Source: Cheiracanthium punctorium (Eukaryota > Arthropoda > Arachnida > Araneae > Cheiracanthiidae). From it: a stretch of 64,000 nt of DNA. Of the stretch, positions 47,872-60,411 are shown piece after piece (position 1 is the first letter of the stretch; each line of letters begins with the position of its first letter). The translations under genes and the position numbers were made by a program. Location: the NCBI GenBank assembly GCA_038373885.1, contig JAWZYV010019444.1:124001-188000 (forward strand), written 5' to 3'. The notes beneath the pieces are model-generated. The model was not told where the DNA came from. It was given only the letters and a program-made list of their open reading frames with translations, and searched no databases.

Positions 47872-48709
47872 CAAATATAAAAGATAATAGTGTTTTTTTA
47901 ATTTTTAAATGAAAGATGGTCACCCTCCCTCCTTTTCCAAGTTAACCCTAATTGAAAAACGATATTCAAAATGTCCTGAAATTGATTTTTAGGTATTCGC
48001 GAGTGTTGGATTTTATATCAAGAAATTTATGAATCTCTCTTATTTTTTTTTCTTTGTGATCCCGTGGGGTTAACCAATTCTTCAGGCTTAGTAGTATCCA
48101 ATGCCTATAAACGACAAGCGCCTGCCATTAACCCCCCCCCCCCCAACACACACACACACACACACACACAATTTTACTAAGTTTTAAATTAATTTTAACT
48201 TTTTAACAGCAGCTTTTTGTCACGTGTTCTTGTTAAAAACCAAATACTGTTAACATTTTTTTAAAAAGTAAACATTTTAATCTTCCTTCTGTCTGCGGTG
48301 CTTTGAGACACAAAAGTGCTTTTCTTTCTTTTCTTTTTTTTTTTTTTTTTGTAAGATTGGAAACGAGACAAAATATGTTCTCACAAGAACTACTATCTAA
48401 CTACATTCTTTCGTTTTTCTTCCCCCTTTCCACTAAAATAATTTCCTTCACCATGATCAACAAACAAGGAATTTCTGACACCAGACGTTGCTTCTTTCCT
48501 GTACAGAGTATGCCAAGATGCAGTTCTAGCGTGACACATGTCATGGTACAAAAATCCACGATAAGAAGAGCTAAAAGAAATGCCGCCCACATTAAAAAGT
48601 ACACGGCTTCCAGCCATCTCTACGCATGCATGCATAATATAGAGAAGTGTCGTATGATATGCTGAAGATAGATCATCAGAATTCTCCACAAGCGTAGAGT
48701 TTGAAATTG

Positions 48710-48740
<31 letters not shown>

Positions 48741-50640
48741 GTGCACGCAAAACAAGAGTTGCAATCATGCATTGATTATCCTCGAACGAGAATAGTTAAG
48801 CAGTTTAACTAATCTCCGGTTGAAAAGCGTAGAATGCACGATTAATTTTCGAACGCGTCTCATTCTATTTGGTTATACAGTATCGAGGAATTGATATACA
48901 AAGAATGCACAATCGATCTGTGAACTCTTTACGAGATTGAAATGGATTGTTTTAATTCTTTTATAAAATGCTATTATTAAGGAGCTTCTAAGGATTATAG
49001 AAACGGATTAAATTGGTCATTTTTATATAATTAAAACAGATTATTAGAGCTTTTTTTAATAGACAAACATAACCTTTCATAAAATTATGTAAGCTTTAAA
49101 TAATAATAATGTTTAAAAGTTAAATCCAGCTAATGCGTACTGCTTTTCATACTTGCAGACAAATCAGCCCAAAGATATCTGATTGAAATAAGCCCTTTCC
49201 ACCACATTTAAGATATATTTTATACAGAAACTTTATAATGCAGAGTGTCAAATTGCTCTGACATTGCCATTGAATGGCATGAAAATTACGGACTAAACTA
49301 TAGTTAGAAAACTGTGTACTAAAAATGTTACTAGTAACATTCCTCATTGGTCACCACAGCGTTTTAATTATGTTCTAACCAATAAGTATTACAAATACGG
49401 CTGTGTTTATAGCTAGCTCTAAACAATGAATGTAAATAAAAGGAAGCTGTTTTCCATTATTCCAGGAAAGCCTGAATGTTACTTCAAACTTGACTCGAAA
49501 GCGAACAAAATCAACATGCTTTTCCCCCACAAAATTCCAGCATGTTTTCACGCAAAAACATTGTTTTTAAGAATTGTAATCAAAATTTCACGCAAACAGA
49601 TGACATATATATACTTAACAGTTACTGTAAGAAAAGAACTTGCTTTGAAATATATAATGATCTACTCCACTAAACCATTTCACCGATGCTTAAGTCAGTG
49701 AGCCATGGACGAGTTGTGGGCATAAAATTTTCTCTCAAATTACACAGTAAAGCAATGAGACGGGAAGAGGGAAGGATTAGGTTTGTTTTCTTCCTTGCCA
49801 TTTGTTAGAGCCCAAAACTCATTACATACCTCCGAATAAAAATTGAGATTTAAAAGAAACATGTCAGAAGCCAACTTGTTTACTGTGTGCAATATTCAGA
49901 GTCATGCATAATTAGATTTGTCTTTATCTAAATTGAAGAGTCAAATTTAAGTTTAGGAGATGTTTTTTTTTTTTTTCGTATTAACAAAAGACCTTCTTTG
50001 ATCTCCACATCTCCGTCGGGTGTATAGTATTGTAGTTGCTGTTGTTCAGAAATGAGTAGACACAGACGAGGGAATTGTGAGTCGCATCACATGCTCGGCT
50101 TTCTTCAATTAGAAGAATTTCCATGAGTTTTGTGGGCGTATCTCCTCAAATCTGGGAAGGAACAATATCTCTAAACAACTTTCGAACCATTCTTCCGTTA
50201 CATACAGAGGTCGCCCATAACATGTATACATACTTCGAACTATCATAAACTGTCAGATTTATTTTCCAACCAACAAGGTTAAAATTTTGGGAAAAGTAAG
50301 GGGCTTCCATAAATTACGTAAATTTTTTTTCCCAGGTAAATTTTGACCCATCCTTCCTCTAGGTCACGCTTTGCCACAAGACCTGAAACCCCCCGTCTGT
50401 GTTTCTTAATAACATTAGTATCATTTTTATAAAAGCCATACGTAAACTTAAATCACAAAATGTATTTATCATAGATCATAGATATTCCTGACAGGACGGA
50501 AGTTCGCTTTCTGCCGAAGAAAGAAGAACGGCGATGGGGACTGGGCCCATCCCGAAATTTGGATTTTTTTCTAACTAGAAGTCATTAATCAAGCTTTTTT
50601 GATAACTTCAACCTTTTTCACATTTAGTGACCTCCCTGAA
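47872..50640. other. Unassigned DNA with simple repeats
   Basis: Contains a C run followed by a CA microsatellite (about 48,135-48,170), T runs (about 48,336-48,350 and 48,712-48,740) and a T run near 49,964. Open frames of about 120 codons on both strands at 48,303-48,764 are homopolymer-driven. No gene was recognised. Confidence 0.4.
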
Positions 50641-50644
50641 TTTT

Positions 50645-51169
50645 TTTTTTCGCCCCGTGCTATCAGGAAGAATAAAGCCCTTGATTTTTTAGACAGTTTA
50701 ATCTTTTTCCATACACAGGGGCGTAGCCAAGGAGGGGGTTGGGGGGTCATAACCCCCCCCTCCCATGAGGAATTTTTTGCCTTACAAAATGTATATTCTT
50801 CACTACATTATCACACACACGTATACATATATATGAGTTGTAGTAGTCGTAAACCCCCCCCCCCCCCATGAAAAATTTCTGGCTACGCCCTGTCCATACA
50901 CTATGACGCGTTAAGCAGCAATGTGCTGCTTCGATTAACATTTTAATATTTGTAACTTGGGGATGGGAAACTGAAATATCGAATCTATTATGTCGGATGC
51001 TCGAAGAATTAATTATGTGCATACATAGGGTATTCTCAAATTCGACCGGCAAATTCAGAGGGCTGATAGAAGGCATCAAGAGGATGGAAATTTACGATAG
51101 AATATAGGGACGTAAACCACATTGAGAGGGTGAAAATCGTGTAAAACGCAGGCTCTGAATTTAGAGGAG
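50645..51169. repeat. Tandem segmental duplication, left copy
   Basis: Matches 52,612-52,945: AATAAAGCCCTT, TTGTAACTTGGGGATGGGAA, CTGAAATATCGAATCTATTA and CGCAGGCTCTGAAT occur in the same order in both. The left copy also carries the hAT-type MITE at 50,716-50,892, absent from the right copy, so that insertion came after the duplication. Confidence 0.8.
50716..50892. mobile_element. GGGGCGTAGCC hAT-type MITE, copy 3 (best preserved)
   Basis: The perfect 8-bp direct repeat TCCATACA (50,708-50,715 and 50,893-50,900) flanks a 177-bp element. It runs from CAGGGGCGTAGCCAAGG to the complement of CAGGGCGTAGCCAGAAA. The interior has C runs and a TATACATATATATG segment. Non-coding. Confidence 0.88.
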
Positions 51170-52611
51170 CCCAGACAGCACATAAGCTTAAATCAAGCTT
51201 GACATTTCCTTGAATTTGACGTATTAATGCAAGCTTGACAGTTCAACTCATTTTAAGCTGGCAGCAAGCTTGCAGGAGTCAAGCTGAATTGTCAAGCTTA
51301 AATTCAGCTTGATTTAAGCTTGACAAGTGATACTAGCTTGATTTTAGCTTTCAAAGTGCGCAGTGATGGCGCCATCTGTGAAAGAGAATGGACATTAATT
51401 GTCTAGCGTCCTCAAATTTGCTGAAAGTTCGTAAAAGATGTATTTTATTTTATTACCAGTGCCATATTACCGGCAAGGCAAACGGGGCAACTGCCCAGGG
51501 CCTAGAGATTTTAGGGCCTAAAAATCTTACACTTTTGTAGTTTTAAAATAAAATTACGAAGGATTTAAAAAAAAATTCAGAAGTTAAATAAATTTTTTAA
51601 TTATAAAGTATGAACAATGAAAATAATTCAAATTTACATTTGTATAAATTAATTTAAACTTATTTTTAATTCTTCGAAATGCTCTATATCGATATAGCAT
51701 ACCGATATGTAGGAAAATAACTAACCACATTTGTAAAGAGAATTTTTAGCGTTAAAAAATAGCAAAATTTTTCAATTATTTGTTATTTTAAGAAATATTT
51801 ACAAAAATGACTAAAGTGTTTGTATTCCATACATGTTAGCAACTGTGATATAGCATTTCGAAGTAACGTTTAACTATCTGTTTCTTTGATTTCAGATTAA
51901 AGTAAACCCATTCTATATTTCCAAATATGGAAATTCTTCAAAATAAAATTACAATTATACTGCGAAATTGATTTCAAAATCAGTCGTTTGTCTCGATTTT
52001 GGCCAGCAGTATTGCTCATGAGTGTTGCGAAAGTTTTAAAACGTGTGCTGCTCTTAAGTTTATATTATGTTTATTTCCCTATTAGTAGAGTCTCTAAATC
52101 ACACATAACATTATTTTAATTTTGATGCATCCCATGGGAAAAAAAAAAAACAAAACAAATAACATATCGCCCACTTATCAATCTGGCCAGAAAACGGCTT
52201 GATAATTCACTTCAAACTTACGTCATAACTGCCCGAAGCTTGGTAGCTGAATGGATAACGCGCTCGCCTACGAACCGAAAGGTCCCGGGTTCTATTCCAG
52301 CCACGGACACTCGACGGAAACAGATTAAATTAAATTGAAATTTCAGCGTAGAGGGGAAAATGCGTGGCAAAGTAAAATATGTGGGGCGAATTCGCCGACC
52401 GGCGCCCCGTGTATTTAGGAAATTTTTTAAGCTTGCTATGTCAAGCTTGATTCAAGCTTGAAATGTCAAGCTTAATGCAAGCTGGGCAAGTGTAAACTAG
52501 AACACTTGATTCAAGCTTGCATTAAGCTTACACGCTTGAAACTTTCAAGCTTAATTCCAGCTTAATGACTTGATAAATCAAGCTTGCTGCAAGTTTGCTG
52601 TGCTGTCTGGG
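51170..52611. mobile_element. 1.4-kb inverted-repeat element with AAGCTT-rich ends
   Basis: The ends are CCCAGACAGCACA and its inverse. For 150-180 bp inside each end the sequence is built from repeated CAAGCTTGA/TCAAGCTT motifs, a dense subterminal repeat of the kind that often binds transposase. The AT-rich interior has no open frame above 60 codons, and a SINE is inserted at about 52,233. It sits exactly at the junction of two tandem duplicate segments. No clean target duplication is visible and the superfamily is undetermined. Confidence 0.75.
52233..52425 (+). mobile_element. tRNA-Arg-like SINE, family C
   Basis: The head TAGCTGAATGGATAACGCG is box-A-like, CCTACGAACC would be an anticodon arm reading ACG, and GGTCCCGGGTTCTATTCC is box-B-like at about 52,290. 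The body continues about 130 bp with AT-rich and GGGGCGAATTCGCC segments. The acceptor arms do not pair as in a functional tRNA and the body is extended, so this is a SINE and not a tRNA gene. Ends are approximate. Confidence 0.75.
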
Positions 52612-52945
52612 AGGTGGATGTCTTTTTCTCGCCACGTGCTGCCAAGAAAAATAAAGCCCTTACAGTTTAATCTTTTTTCACGGCAACGTGTTGCCTCGAA
52701 TAACATTTAATATTAGCAAGTTTGTAACTTGGGGATGGGAAACTGAAATATCGAATCTATTATTTAGATGCTCGAGGAATTAATTATATACATACATAGG
52801 GTGTTCTCAAATTCGACCGGCAAATTCAGAGGGCTGATAGAAGGCATCAAGAGGATGAAAACTTACCATAGAACTTAGTGTCGTTAACTAGACTGAGAGG
52901 GTGAAAATTGTGAAAAACGCAGGCTCTGAATCCAGAGGAGAGAAA
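52612..52945. repeat. Tandem segmental duplication, right copy
   Basis: Partner of 50,645-51,169. Unlike the left copy it continues past CTGAATCCAGAGGAG into unique sequence, and it contains the intact left end of the MITE at 52,798. Confidence 0.8.
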
Positions 52946-53272
52946 GTTGGATGTTAGTATGGCATCCATGCTGCGTAGACAAAAACATTCAAAAATATTC
53001 CTAGCATCTTCGAGCGCGTCTGGGTATCGCTTTTGCGTCGTTGTGGACTGTGCAATGTCGTCAGCGGGTGCCACTTTCAACAACACTTGTTATAATTAAT
53101 CGAATAAATCTTTATGTTGTTGTACTTTTGTCGTTCCATCGTGACCTGCGTGCGTTCATCGCGATTTTCACCCTCTCAACGTGGTTTGCGATCCCGTGTT
53201 TTATGATAAGTTTTCATATTCTTATGCCCTTTGTCATACCTCTGAATTCGTCGGTCGAATTTGAGAACACCT
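52798..53272. mobile_element. Inverted-repeat element, AGGGTGTTCTCAAATTCG ends
   Basis: About 115 bp at each end are inverted copies: AGGGTGTTCTCAAATTCGAC...CACCCTC-type sequence at 52,798-52,912, mirrored at about 53,158-53,272. The interior includes a minus-strand open frame of 79 codons with no domain. The left arm alone is also present in the duplicated segment at about 51,031-51,145. The duplication therefore copied only part of this element, or a second insertion was truncated. Confidence 0.7.
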
Positions 53273-53483
53273 TGTACGTAAACAGAAGCAGAAAAAAAGT
53301 ATGTATTAATATCTCAGAATTCATGAATTCTATAAATTATAATATTATTTGGGATTTGTTGTAAATCAAATAATTAATTATATACACGATCAGGAATTAT
53401 AACCATTACCTTACTTAATTACCTCATTTAATACATATTCTCATGATAGACCGTGCCTCCAAAATAATTACAAGGATCTAAAT

Positions 53484-53712
53484 CACATATGGGAAACATC
53501 CGGCCCAGATTCCGGCGGGCCACATCCGGCCGTGGCGGGCCGGATGTGGCCCGCCACGGCTTTTCATTGGACCAGCGGAACATGTCAAAACCAAGTATAA
53601 AACCCATAAAAACTATTCAAATCTCATATAATTCCTAATTATACGTCCCGTGGCTTAGTGAAGTAACATCCTAAAGCTTGGCCCGCAACTTTTCAAAGGT
53701 TGCCCATACTTG
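53484..53712. mobile_element. hAT-type MITE 3 with GC-rich internal hairpin
   Basis: Ends CACATATGGG and, inverted, CAAGTATGGG; inside them CATCCGGCCC and GCGGGCC. Flanks ATCTAAAT and GTCTACAT agree at 6 of 8, an eroded 8-bp duplication. A perfect 18-bp GC-rich hairpin occupies 53,514-53,555. Confidence 0.65.
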
Positions 53713-56700
53713 GTCTACATGAAAGTGAAGCTATAAACGGTGTGAGAAATAGTTTAATGGTGTTGCTGTACCGACTCTAAAGCCAGTTTCATTCGGAATA
53801 CCCCATATATAAACTATGTTTTATCATTATTTTCATTATTTGGGTACACGTACATTTTAACGCAATTTTTGTGTTACAACAGCGAATCTCGATGATATAC
53901 ATAGGGGCTAATAAAAACAACTTTGCATAAAATATTATATAAAAATAAACTGTACACATATGCACATTTCAGGAGACTCATATGCTTTTAATAAACATTT
54001 TGCACTAACGGCACTATATTTTGTTCGCCAAGAAAGGGCAGTTAACGCTCTCGTGAGTATATGAGTAAGCACCTCTTTCCCTCGTGGAACAATTTTGAAA
54101 ATGCTTTCGTATATATAGGTCTCAGAGTATCTTGTAAGTGCGTACGTACATATTTTAACCAAAATAATTGCATAAACAGTGCGCTGAATACTTCATTGAA
54201 AACAATGCCTTCTATAACTGGTCATTTTGTGTGTGTGTGTGTGGGGTGGGGAGGAATGAGGGCTGAAATCTGTATAGCTTACGAACACATTCTTTTTCTT
54301 GAAACAATCATATATCATGTCGATTTCTTTCAGAAGTACGTTTTGAATACATTTTTGTATTTTTTCACCAAACCATTTTGCTCCTACTATCATCACATGA
54401 AGCGTATCATAATAAAGCTCAAGATGTGGGGTCTAGCGGAAAAATATGGTTGAAATCGTCTGTTATGGTTGGTCAGACACACAAAATATGTTTTCCTCCG
54501 TTAAGATCAATTTTGCGAAATACGCCATAGTAGATCCAAAAAAAAAAAGGGGGAATTGTAATAAATAAACAAATAAAATATAAAATGAAAAGACAATATC
54601 CGGTAGGTAAAATAATCTTAGTTATTGGTAATGTTTGAAAAATTTTCAACGAGCATGCGCGAAGAATAGAAATAATGTGTCCATCCGGTGAGATTGGTAC
54701 TGTTGATTAATTTAAACACAAAGAAGGATGTCAACATTCTTGTTATTTCGAATATTAAAAAATACTATTGATTCTTTTCTTTGCTTTATTAAATCTCAAA
54801 AATTTAATAATTTATGTAAACTAATAACTTTATTAATAATCTTGATTAACTGCAAAAATTCGCTGATGTTCTGGAAGTTAATAGAGATTTTACATATTCT
54901 GATATTTAAATGTCTGTACGTTAAATTTAATTGTATGGTTTCTTGAGAGAGGTAAACAATACAAAAGTCACTTTTTTAGTTTCTTTGAAAAATTTGTACT
55001 TTACTCAATTAATTTTACTTTATGACAATATAAAATAAATTGTGCCGAGATTTACAAGATGAAGCTAGATAATTATTGATATATTTTTCGGAATTATTTC
55101 ACGTTAAAGAAAATAATTAAAGATAAAAAAAAACATATAATGATTTACCAGAAAACGAATCTTCTGGTAAATCATAATTTTTCATCGCCTGACCAGAGGC
55201 TCAGTGTATTTGTTCACTGAATACAAGTTTCCTGTGAAATCAAGCTTTTATTCTGCATAAATTTATTTAAAAGCGGAAATACCATAGCATGTTTTAAGAA
55301 TATATTTGTTTATTTAATACAAAAAACGTCTTTTGCTCAATGAATATTGGTAAGTTCTGGTTAGTTACGCAAAAAAAAAAAAAAAAAAAAAAAAGAGAAT
55401 TGCTGCCTGCCTTTACACAGTCCATTTGGCTGCTCAAGATTTTGAATGGATCTTTTAAATATCATAAGTAAATACTTCACATATCCTTAGAAATGCTTCC
55501 TCTATTTTTGCAAACCTGTTTTCTGTAATTCGCCTTAAAAACAAATACTTTCCGAGTTGTCTTTAAATATTTTACAGCTCAGCTTTAGTTCCAATATAGT
55601 ATTTTTGTTGAGAAAAAGTATGAGTGAGCACTCCTACTTGAAAAAGACTCATAGCAATATTTATCTTTAATGGACATGCCACAAAACACTTTTGAGGAAA
55701 GCTAAAATTTCTGTTATGTAAGCGTATTTAAACTAGAAATAGTATAACGCTAGAAATAAATTTCCCAATATTTCGCTGTAGTAATATTCTTTTGGGACTC
55801 AACAGAAATTTTACGTACTTTGATATCTTAAAGTCTATACATTAAGCTTAATCGGATAGTCTCGGGAGGGGCGGCGAACTACACGGAAGTAATTTATTTG
55901 CTTTGAAATGTCCTCCAGACAGTCATAAAAGTACAACGTGGAGGCACATGCTGCTAAAAGCGTTTCTTTACAGGAGGAAAAAGATAAAATACACTTGAAG
56001 TTCGTAAATTCATTTGATGAAGTAGAATTTAAATGTCTGAATTTAAACGTTTCTGGAAGTTTTGAATATATAAGGATCAAATTATATATACCATGAACAG
56101 TAAAGCAGGTTTAGGGTGATATATAATCACATTAAATGGTATTCAAATTCATAAACATATAAAAAGAGGAGTGAAGTCAGGATTCGAGGAGTTTTTATTC
56201 GGCGGAATTCACGATTAAAGTTAAAAAAGATAAAATAGAATAAAAGGAGGAGTCGGAATCAGGTAACATTTTTAGCTTGAGTCAGAGATAGCCTACTATA
56301 AATGCAATGCACGGAAGAAAAATCATTATTATATTTTTTAATTAAAAATATTTTTGTTAATTCATCAGCAAATTGGTTGGCGCCATTTTCACCAAACAAA
56401 TCAATCGAATCTACAAAATATTTTGTTAAATTAACCAAAAATTTTCGTGTGGATCAATAAAAGGTTATGTTACATAAAAAAAATTCTTGCCAACAAATTT
56501 TAGATTAAAACAAAATCAACAAAATTGTTGAATTTAACATAAATAGTTTATTTCTCCATTCATTCCATCTTACTTAAAGTCTGTAAAGTACATTTCTAAA
56601 ATGGAGGATTAAAAAAAAAGCTGAAGAATGTTATTAGAACTAGATTTGGGGTTTAACATGTAGCTGTAATCGGAGTTCTCACATAAAAATTCTAAAACGT

Positions 56701-59700
56701 ATTTTGACGCAATTGCATTGTTGGAAAGAAGCACGAAAAATTTCTCTTTGTGCCAGAGGGGTTATAGACTATTACTCAATAAACTGCAAATTCAAAGCAT
56801 ATCATCGTACAAGGTTCCAGACAAAAAGCTGGATGAGGCCACTAGAGAAACGACTTAAGAATTTTGTAATACATGATTTGCTTTAATTTTTCAGTTTTCT
56901 ACCTATAATATTGAGTCGCAAAACATATCACATAGAGAGAAACCGATACCATGTTTATGTCCAAAGAAAAGATTAAATATGTCCTAATACGTAGAATTAG
57001 GACAGAGAAGCTGATGACCAGCGGCTGGATTGCGGAGGTTCAACTCTAGTGAACAATTTGATGATCTGATGATGAAGACTTCCTGTATACCAAAGATGTA
57101 AATAGAATTGAGACCAATAGTTTTCGCTCTTGGAATAAGGGAATCAGGAAGAAAGTTTAAATATTTTTTTTTACATACCCAATAGTTTTCCGTACGTCAG
57201 TAGCGAATAAATTATCACAGACTGCGACTTAAATAATTTTAGGCAATTTATAAGCTGCTGTTCACAAAATACTCAATTCTTATTAGTATACTATAGCAAT
57301 AATAGTTTGAGTTGTAACTCAATCTGACTTAAAATCTTCTCTTTCATGTTTTTAAAAATGAGACTGAATTTCACTGGCAGGTATTGGTAGTTATAAATAA
57401 AGTTCTCCTGCTTCCATCTGTTTGATTGCATTCAAATTCTTCGATCTAGATTGCATTCAAATATCATTTGAGAAGGCATATCGCGGTTTGAAAAAATTAA
57501 CAGTAACTATAGCTTTTTAAATAACTCTTACAATTTTTAATGCATTTTTTGTAGCGTTTAAATTTGACCTGATCTATACAGCAATACTCATATACTAAAT
57601 TTTCTTTAAATCTTAATATAATCTAAATAATTTAAAAATACACTACCAAAAACTCCATTGGGATCTGAAGTTTTACGATTAAATAAAATAACGAACTAAT
57701 TTCATCTTGACACAAACTGTTAATTACTACTTATAAATTCAAAATCTTATCATCTCTCATCATTAAATAGAAAGTAAGTAAACAAATAAAATACTTCACG
57801 CATTAACACTATACTCTTTTCTAACGCAATCTCAGATTTAAGAGCCATGTTTATGACACCTCTTTTCATTTCTTTAACTGTTTCCGAAATAAACTGTAAA
57901 AGGAATGCTCTTATAAATTGCTATACAATTCTACTGATACAAGCAGCAATGCGACATTCGCATTTTACCATTGTTACACAGTTCCCAAAGGAGGTTTCAA
58001 AGACATCGTTGCCAAGGCAACCGCGTACAATCGTGTTGCCAGTGACAGTTTGACAAATAATGGACGAGTCGGAGTAGCAATCTATCTTTTCGAAAGCTTT
58101 GAAAAATCTCAATAAGCTACTTATATTAATGGACATTCGATAAGAAAATGCACCTTTAATAATTTAGGAAACATTATTTATAATCCTTCTTTTTATAAAA
58201 CGTATTATTTTACAAACAATTTGCTTAAAAAATAATACTACATTTATCATATTCGAAACCGGGGGGGGGGGGAGTTGAGTTAAAGAAAAAAAAAAAAGAT
58301 ATACAAGGAATATAAAAAGTTCAGATCATCCCTCATTTCTTACACTGTACGAATGTTTATGAGTTATTGATCAGATTTGGAAGAATGTTAAAAACGTAAG
58401 ATTAACCTGACCCCTTCTTTTCTTGTTTGTTAAGTAAAATTATTTCCTTATTTGATCTTTTACTATATATTTTACATTATATGAAATAAGGAATAAAATT
58501 TCTTCAAAATTTAATTTGTAAGATTCTGTGATATCCTTTTAAGCTCTACGGTTAATTATCTTCTAAACATTTTACAAAAAAGAGACAATAGGTGCTTTTT
58601 TAAAACTAAAAGTTTATATTATTTAGAAAAACTTATTAAATGTGTTTTATGGAACCTACTTTCATGAACTAAGTGAAATTAACTCTTTTAGCTGTTGTCA
58701 ATAAAATTAGTTTAAAACTTGTATATCAGTAAATTCATCAAAACATTTGAAATACATTTTTAAAAAACAGTTTTGAGTTCACATCTGTTAAAACAGTAAG
58801 TAAAGAATATTTAACTCCTCTTCAAAATAAAATCTTTTCATTTCATGTATTGCATTCATTTTTAGTCCAAATTAAGAGAAACTAAATGGGTTACATCCAT
58901 AGATTTATGAAAATAAGGCTACAAAAAATTGGTTCATTTTTTTTTTCCCCCCCCTCCCCTCCCGTAGGAATAAAAGGACTCTTGTTGCGAGACATGCAAA
59001 ATTGTAATTTATTTTAAGGATTGTGTACATCTTCTGGACTTCTGTCTTAGGTTTTGAAAATTTTCAGAAAAAGTCACTTATAGAAACTACATCTTTACTT
59101 CAGTTTTTACTCTTAAAGCAGCTGAAACTTAAAAGAAAAACTAGTAATGTTACAGTTAAATTTATAACTTGTTAAATTGATGAAAAATCATTTGCTGAAA
59201 ACTTTAACGAGCAAAAAATATTTAAACTTCTGACTAAGTTCGACCTTGCAAAGTTAGTTTCTCTGCAAAGTATTTTTTAACAACATAAAAATGCTGAATT
59301 TAATATAATTTTTCTTTTTAAATTTTCTGATTTATTGACATTGCTAAAAGCTTTCATCGAGACGATTGTTGATCCGTTTAATGTTGAACGTGACATTCCA
59401 TGAAGTTTTTAGTTATAAGCAAGTGTAGGTGTTCACCTTATAGCAGCCTTTCCCCTCAAAAAAAGAAAAAAAAAAACCTAATCCGTTTGATTGATTGCGT
59501 GTGAGTAACATTTTAACAATTGTTCCTTCTATATTCTATAATTCACCCTTTTATGCATATTTTCAGTGTGTAGTATCCTGCATAAGTGAAGGAAAAAAGA
59601 AGATTTGAGTTTCTAAGTTACTGCACATAATTTTAAGTAATAAAGTAAGATTTCACCAGCTGTGTTCCTAAATTTCTTTATAAGTGCATGAGGAAAATGT

Positions 59701-59993
59701 TGATTTAGATAAATACGAATTAGATATAGATATGAATGATGACATAAAAATAAGTTAAACATGAATACGAAATGAGACCTATTTATATCAGTTTACAAGA
59801 CGCGAATTCTCAATGGAGTCTTTGTAAAAATGAAAGGATGCATTATAAATTAAGATGATCAGATGCATTTTCGAGTTCAAGGAGACAAGTGGAGACTTCA
59901 AGTGGAGACAGTTTGAAATAAAGAACTACGAGCACTAGTGACACACTTCGGAGTTTTCTTTTTTTTTTAAAATCTTCCAAATTTTTATACACT
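53713..59993. other. Unassigned AT-rich DNA
   Basis: Simple runs (A tract about 55,371-55,395, G run about 58,261-58,273), a perfect hairpin at 55,140-55,175 and an RFX-type palindrome at 58,008-58,021. No mobile element was recognised over about 6 kb. The longest open frame, 130 codons at 54,061-54,453, includes a GT run and has no domain. Confidence 0.45.
58008..58021. promoter_or_regulatory. Candidate RFX-type X-box (GTTGCCAAGGCAAC)
   Basis: A perfect 6-bp-arm palindrome with a 2-bp spacer fits the published X-box pattern bound by RFX transcription factors (GTTRCC-NN-GGYAAC). It lies in a slightly GC-richer, non-repeat patch. No transcription start is visible nearby, so any role would be as an enhancer; binding is untested. 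Confidence 0.4.
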
Positions 59994-60273
59994 TTAACCC
60001 TCTAAAGCGCAAGCATTTTTACATCAATACAGAGACCAATAGCATAGACTACCCAATGCCGAAACAAGTGCAGCCGTTGCCATCGCTTGATTTAACTACC
60101 AGCAATAGGGCGGTCGATCGAATCGTCCATCGCGTGCCACAAAGCTAAAGGACATTTTTGACACAGCTGTGTCACGATTCGATCGACCGCCCTATTGCTG
60201 GTAATTAAATCGAGCGATGGCAACGGTTGCACTTTTTTCGGCATTGGGAAATTGGTGCGCTTCAAAGGGTTAA
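59994..60273. mobile_element. TTAA-type MITE, family P, complete fold-back copy
   Basis: TTAA at 59,994-59,997 and 60,270-60,273 encloses CCCTCTAAAGCGCA and, inverted, CCCTTTGAAGCGCACC. The centre is a nearly perfect inverted repeat of about 60 bp per arm (60,067-60,126 and 60,176-60,234). An 80-codon minus-strand open frame follows from the palindrome. The copy lacks the long right-hand module present at 32,617-32,995. Confidence 0.88.
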
Positions 60274-60411
60274 CTGTGATTGAATCCACAGAGAATGAGA
60301 TTGTTATTTCAAAATGACTTCGGAAATATGTCAAAAATCGAGTTTAGATTTGAGAACAGATCTTAAGTAAAATGTGTAATTCAGTTTCTGGTTCTCCCTG
60401 CTTAAGTAGTA

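Noticed and set aside
48303..48764. Overlapping open frames of about 120 codons on both strands
   Set aside because: Both contain homopolymer-encoded Phe or Lys runs, overlap each other and show no domain.
52233..52310. Functional tRNA-Arg(ACG) gene
   Set aside because: Box A and box B are good and the anticodon loop is readable, but the acceptor and T stems do not pair properly. The sequence continues into a SINE-like body inside another mobile element.
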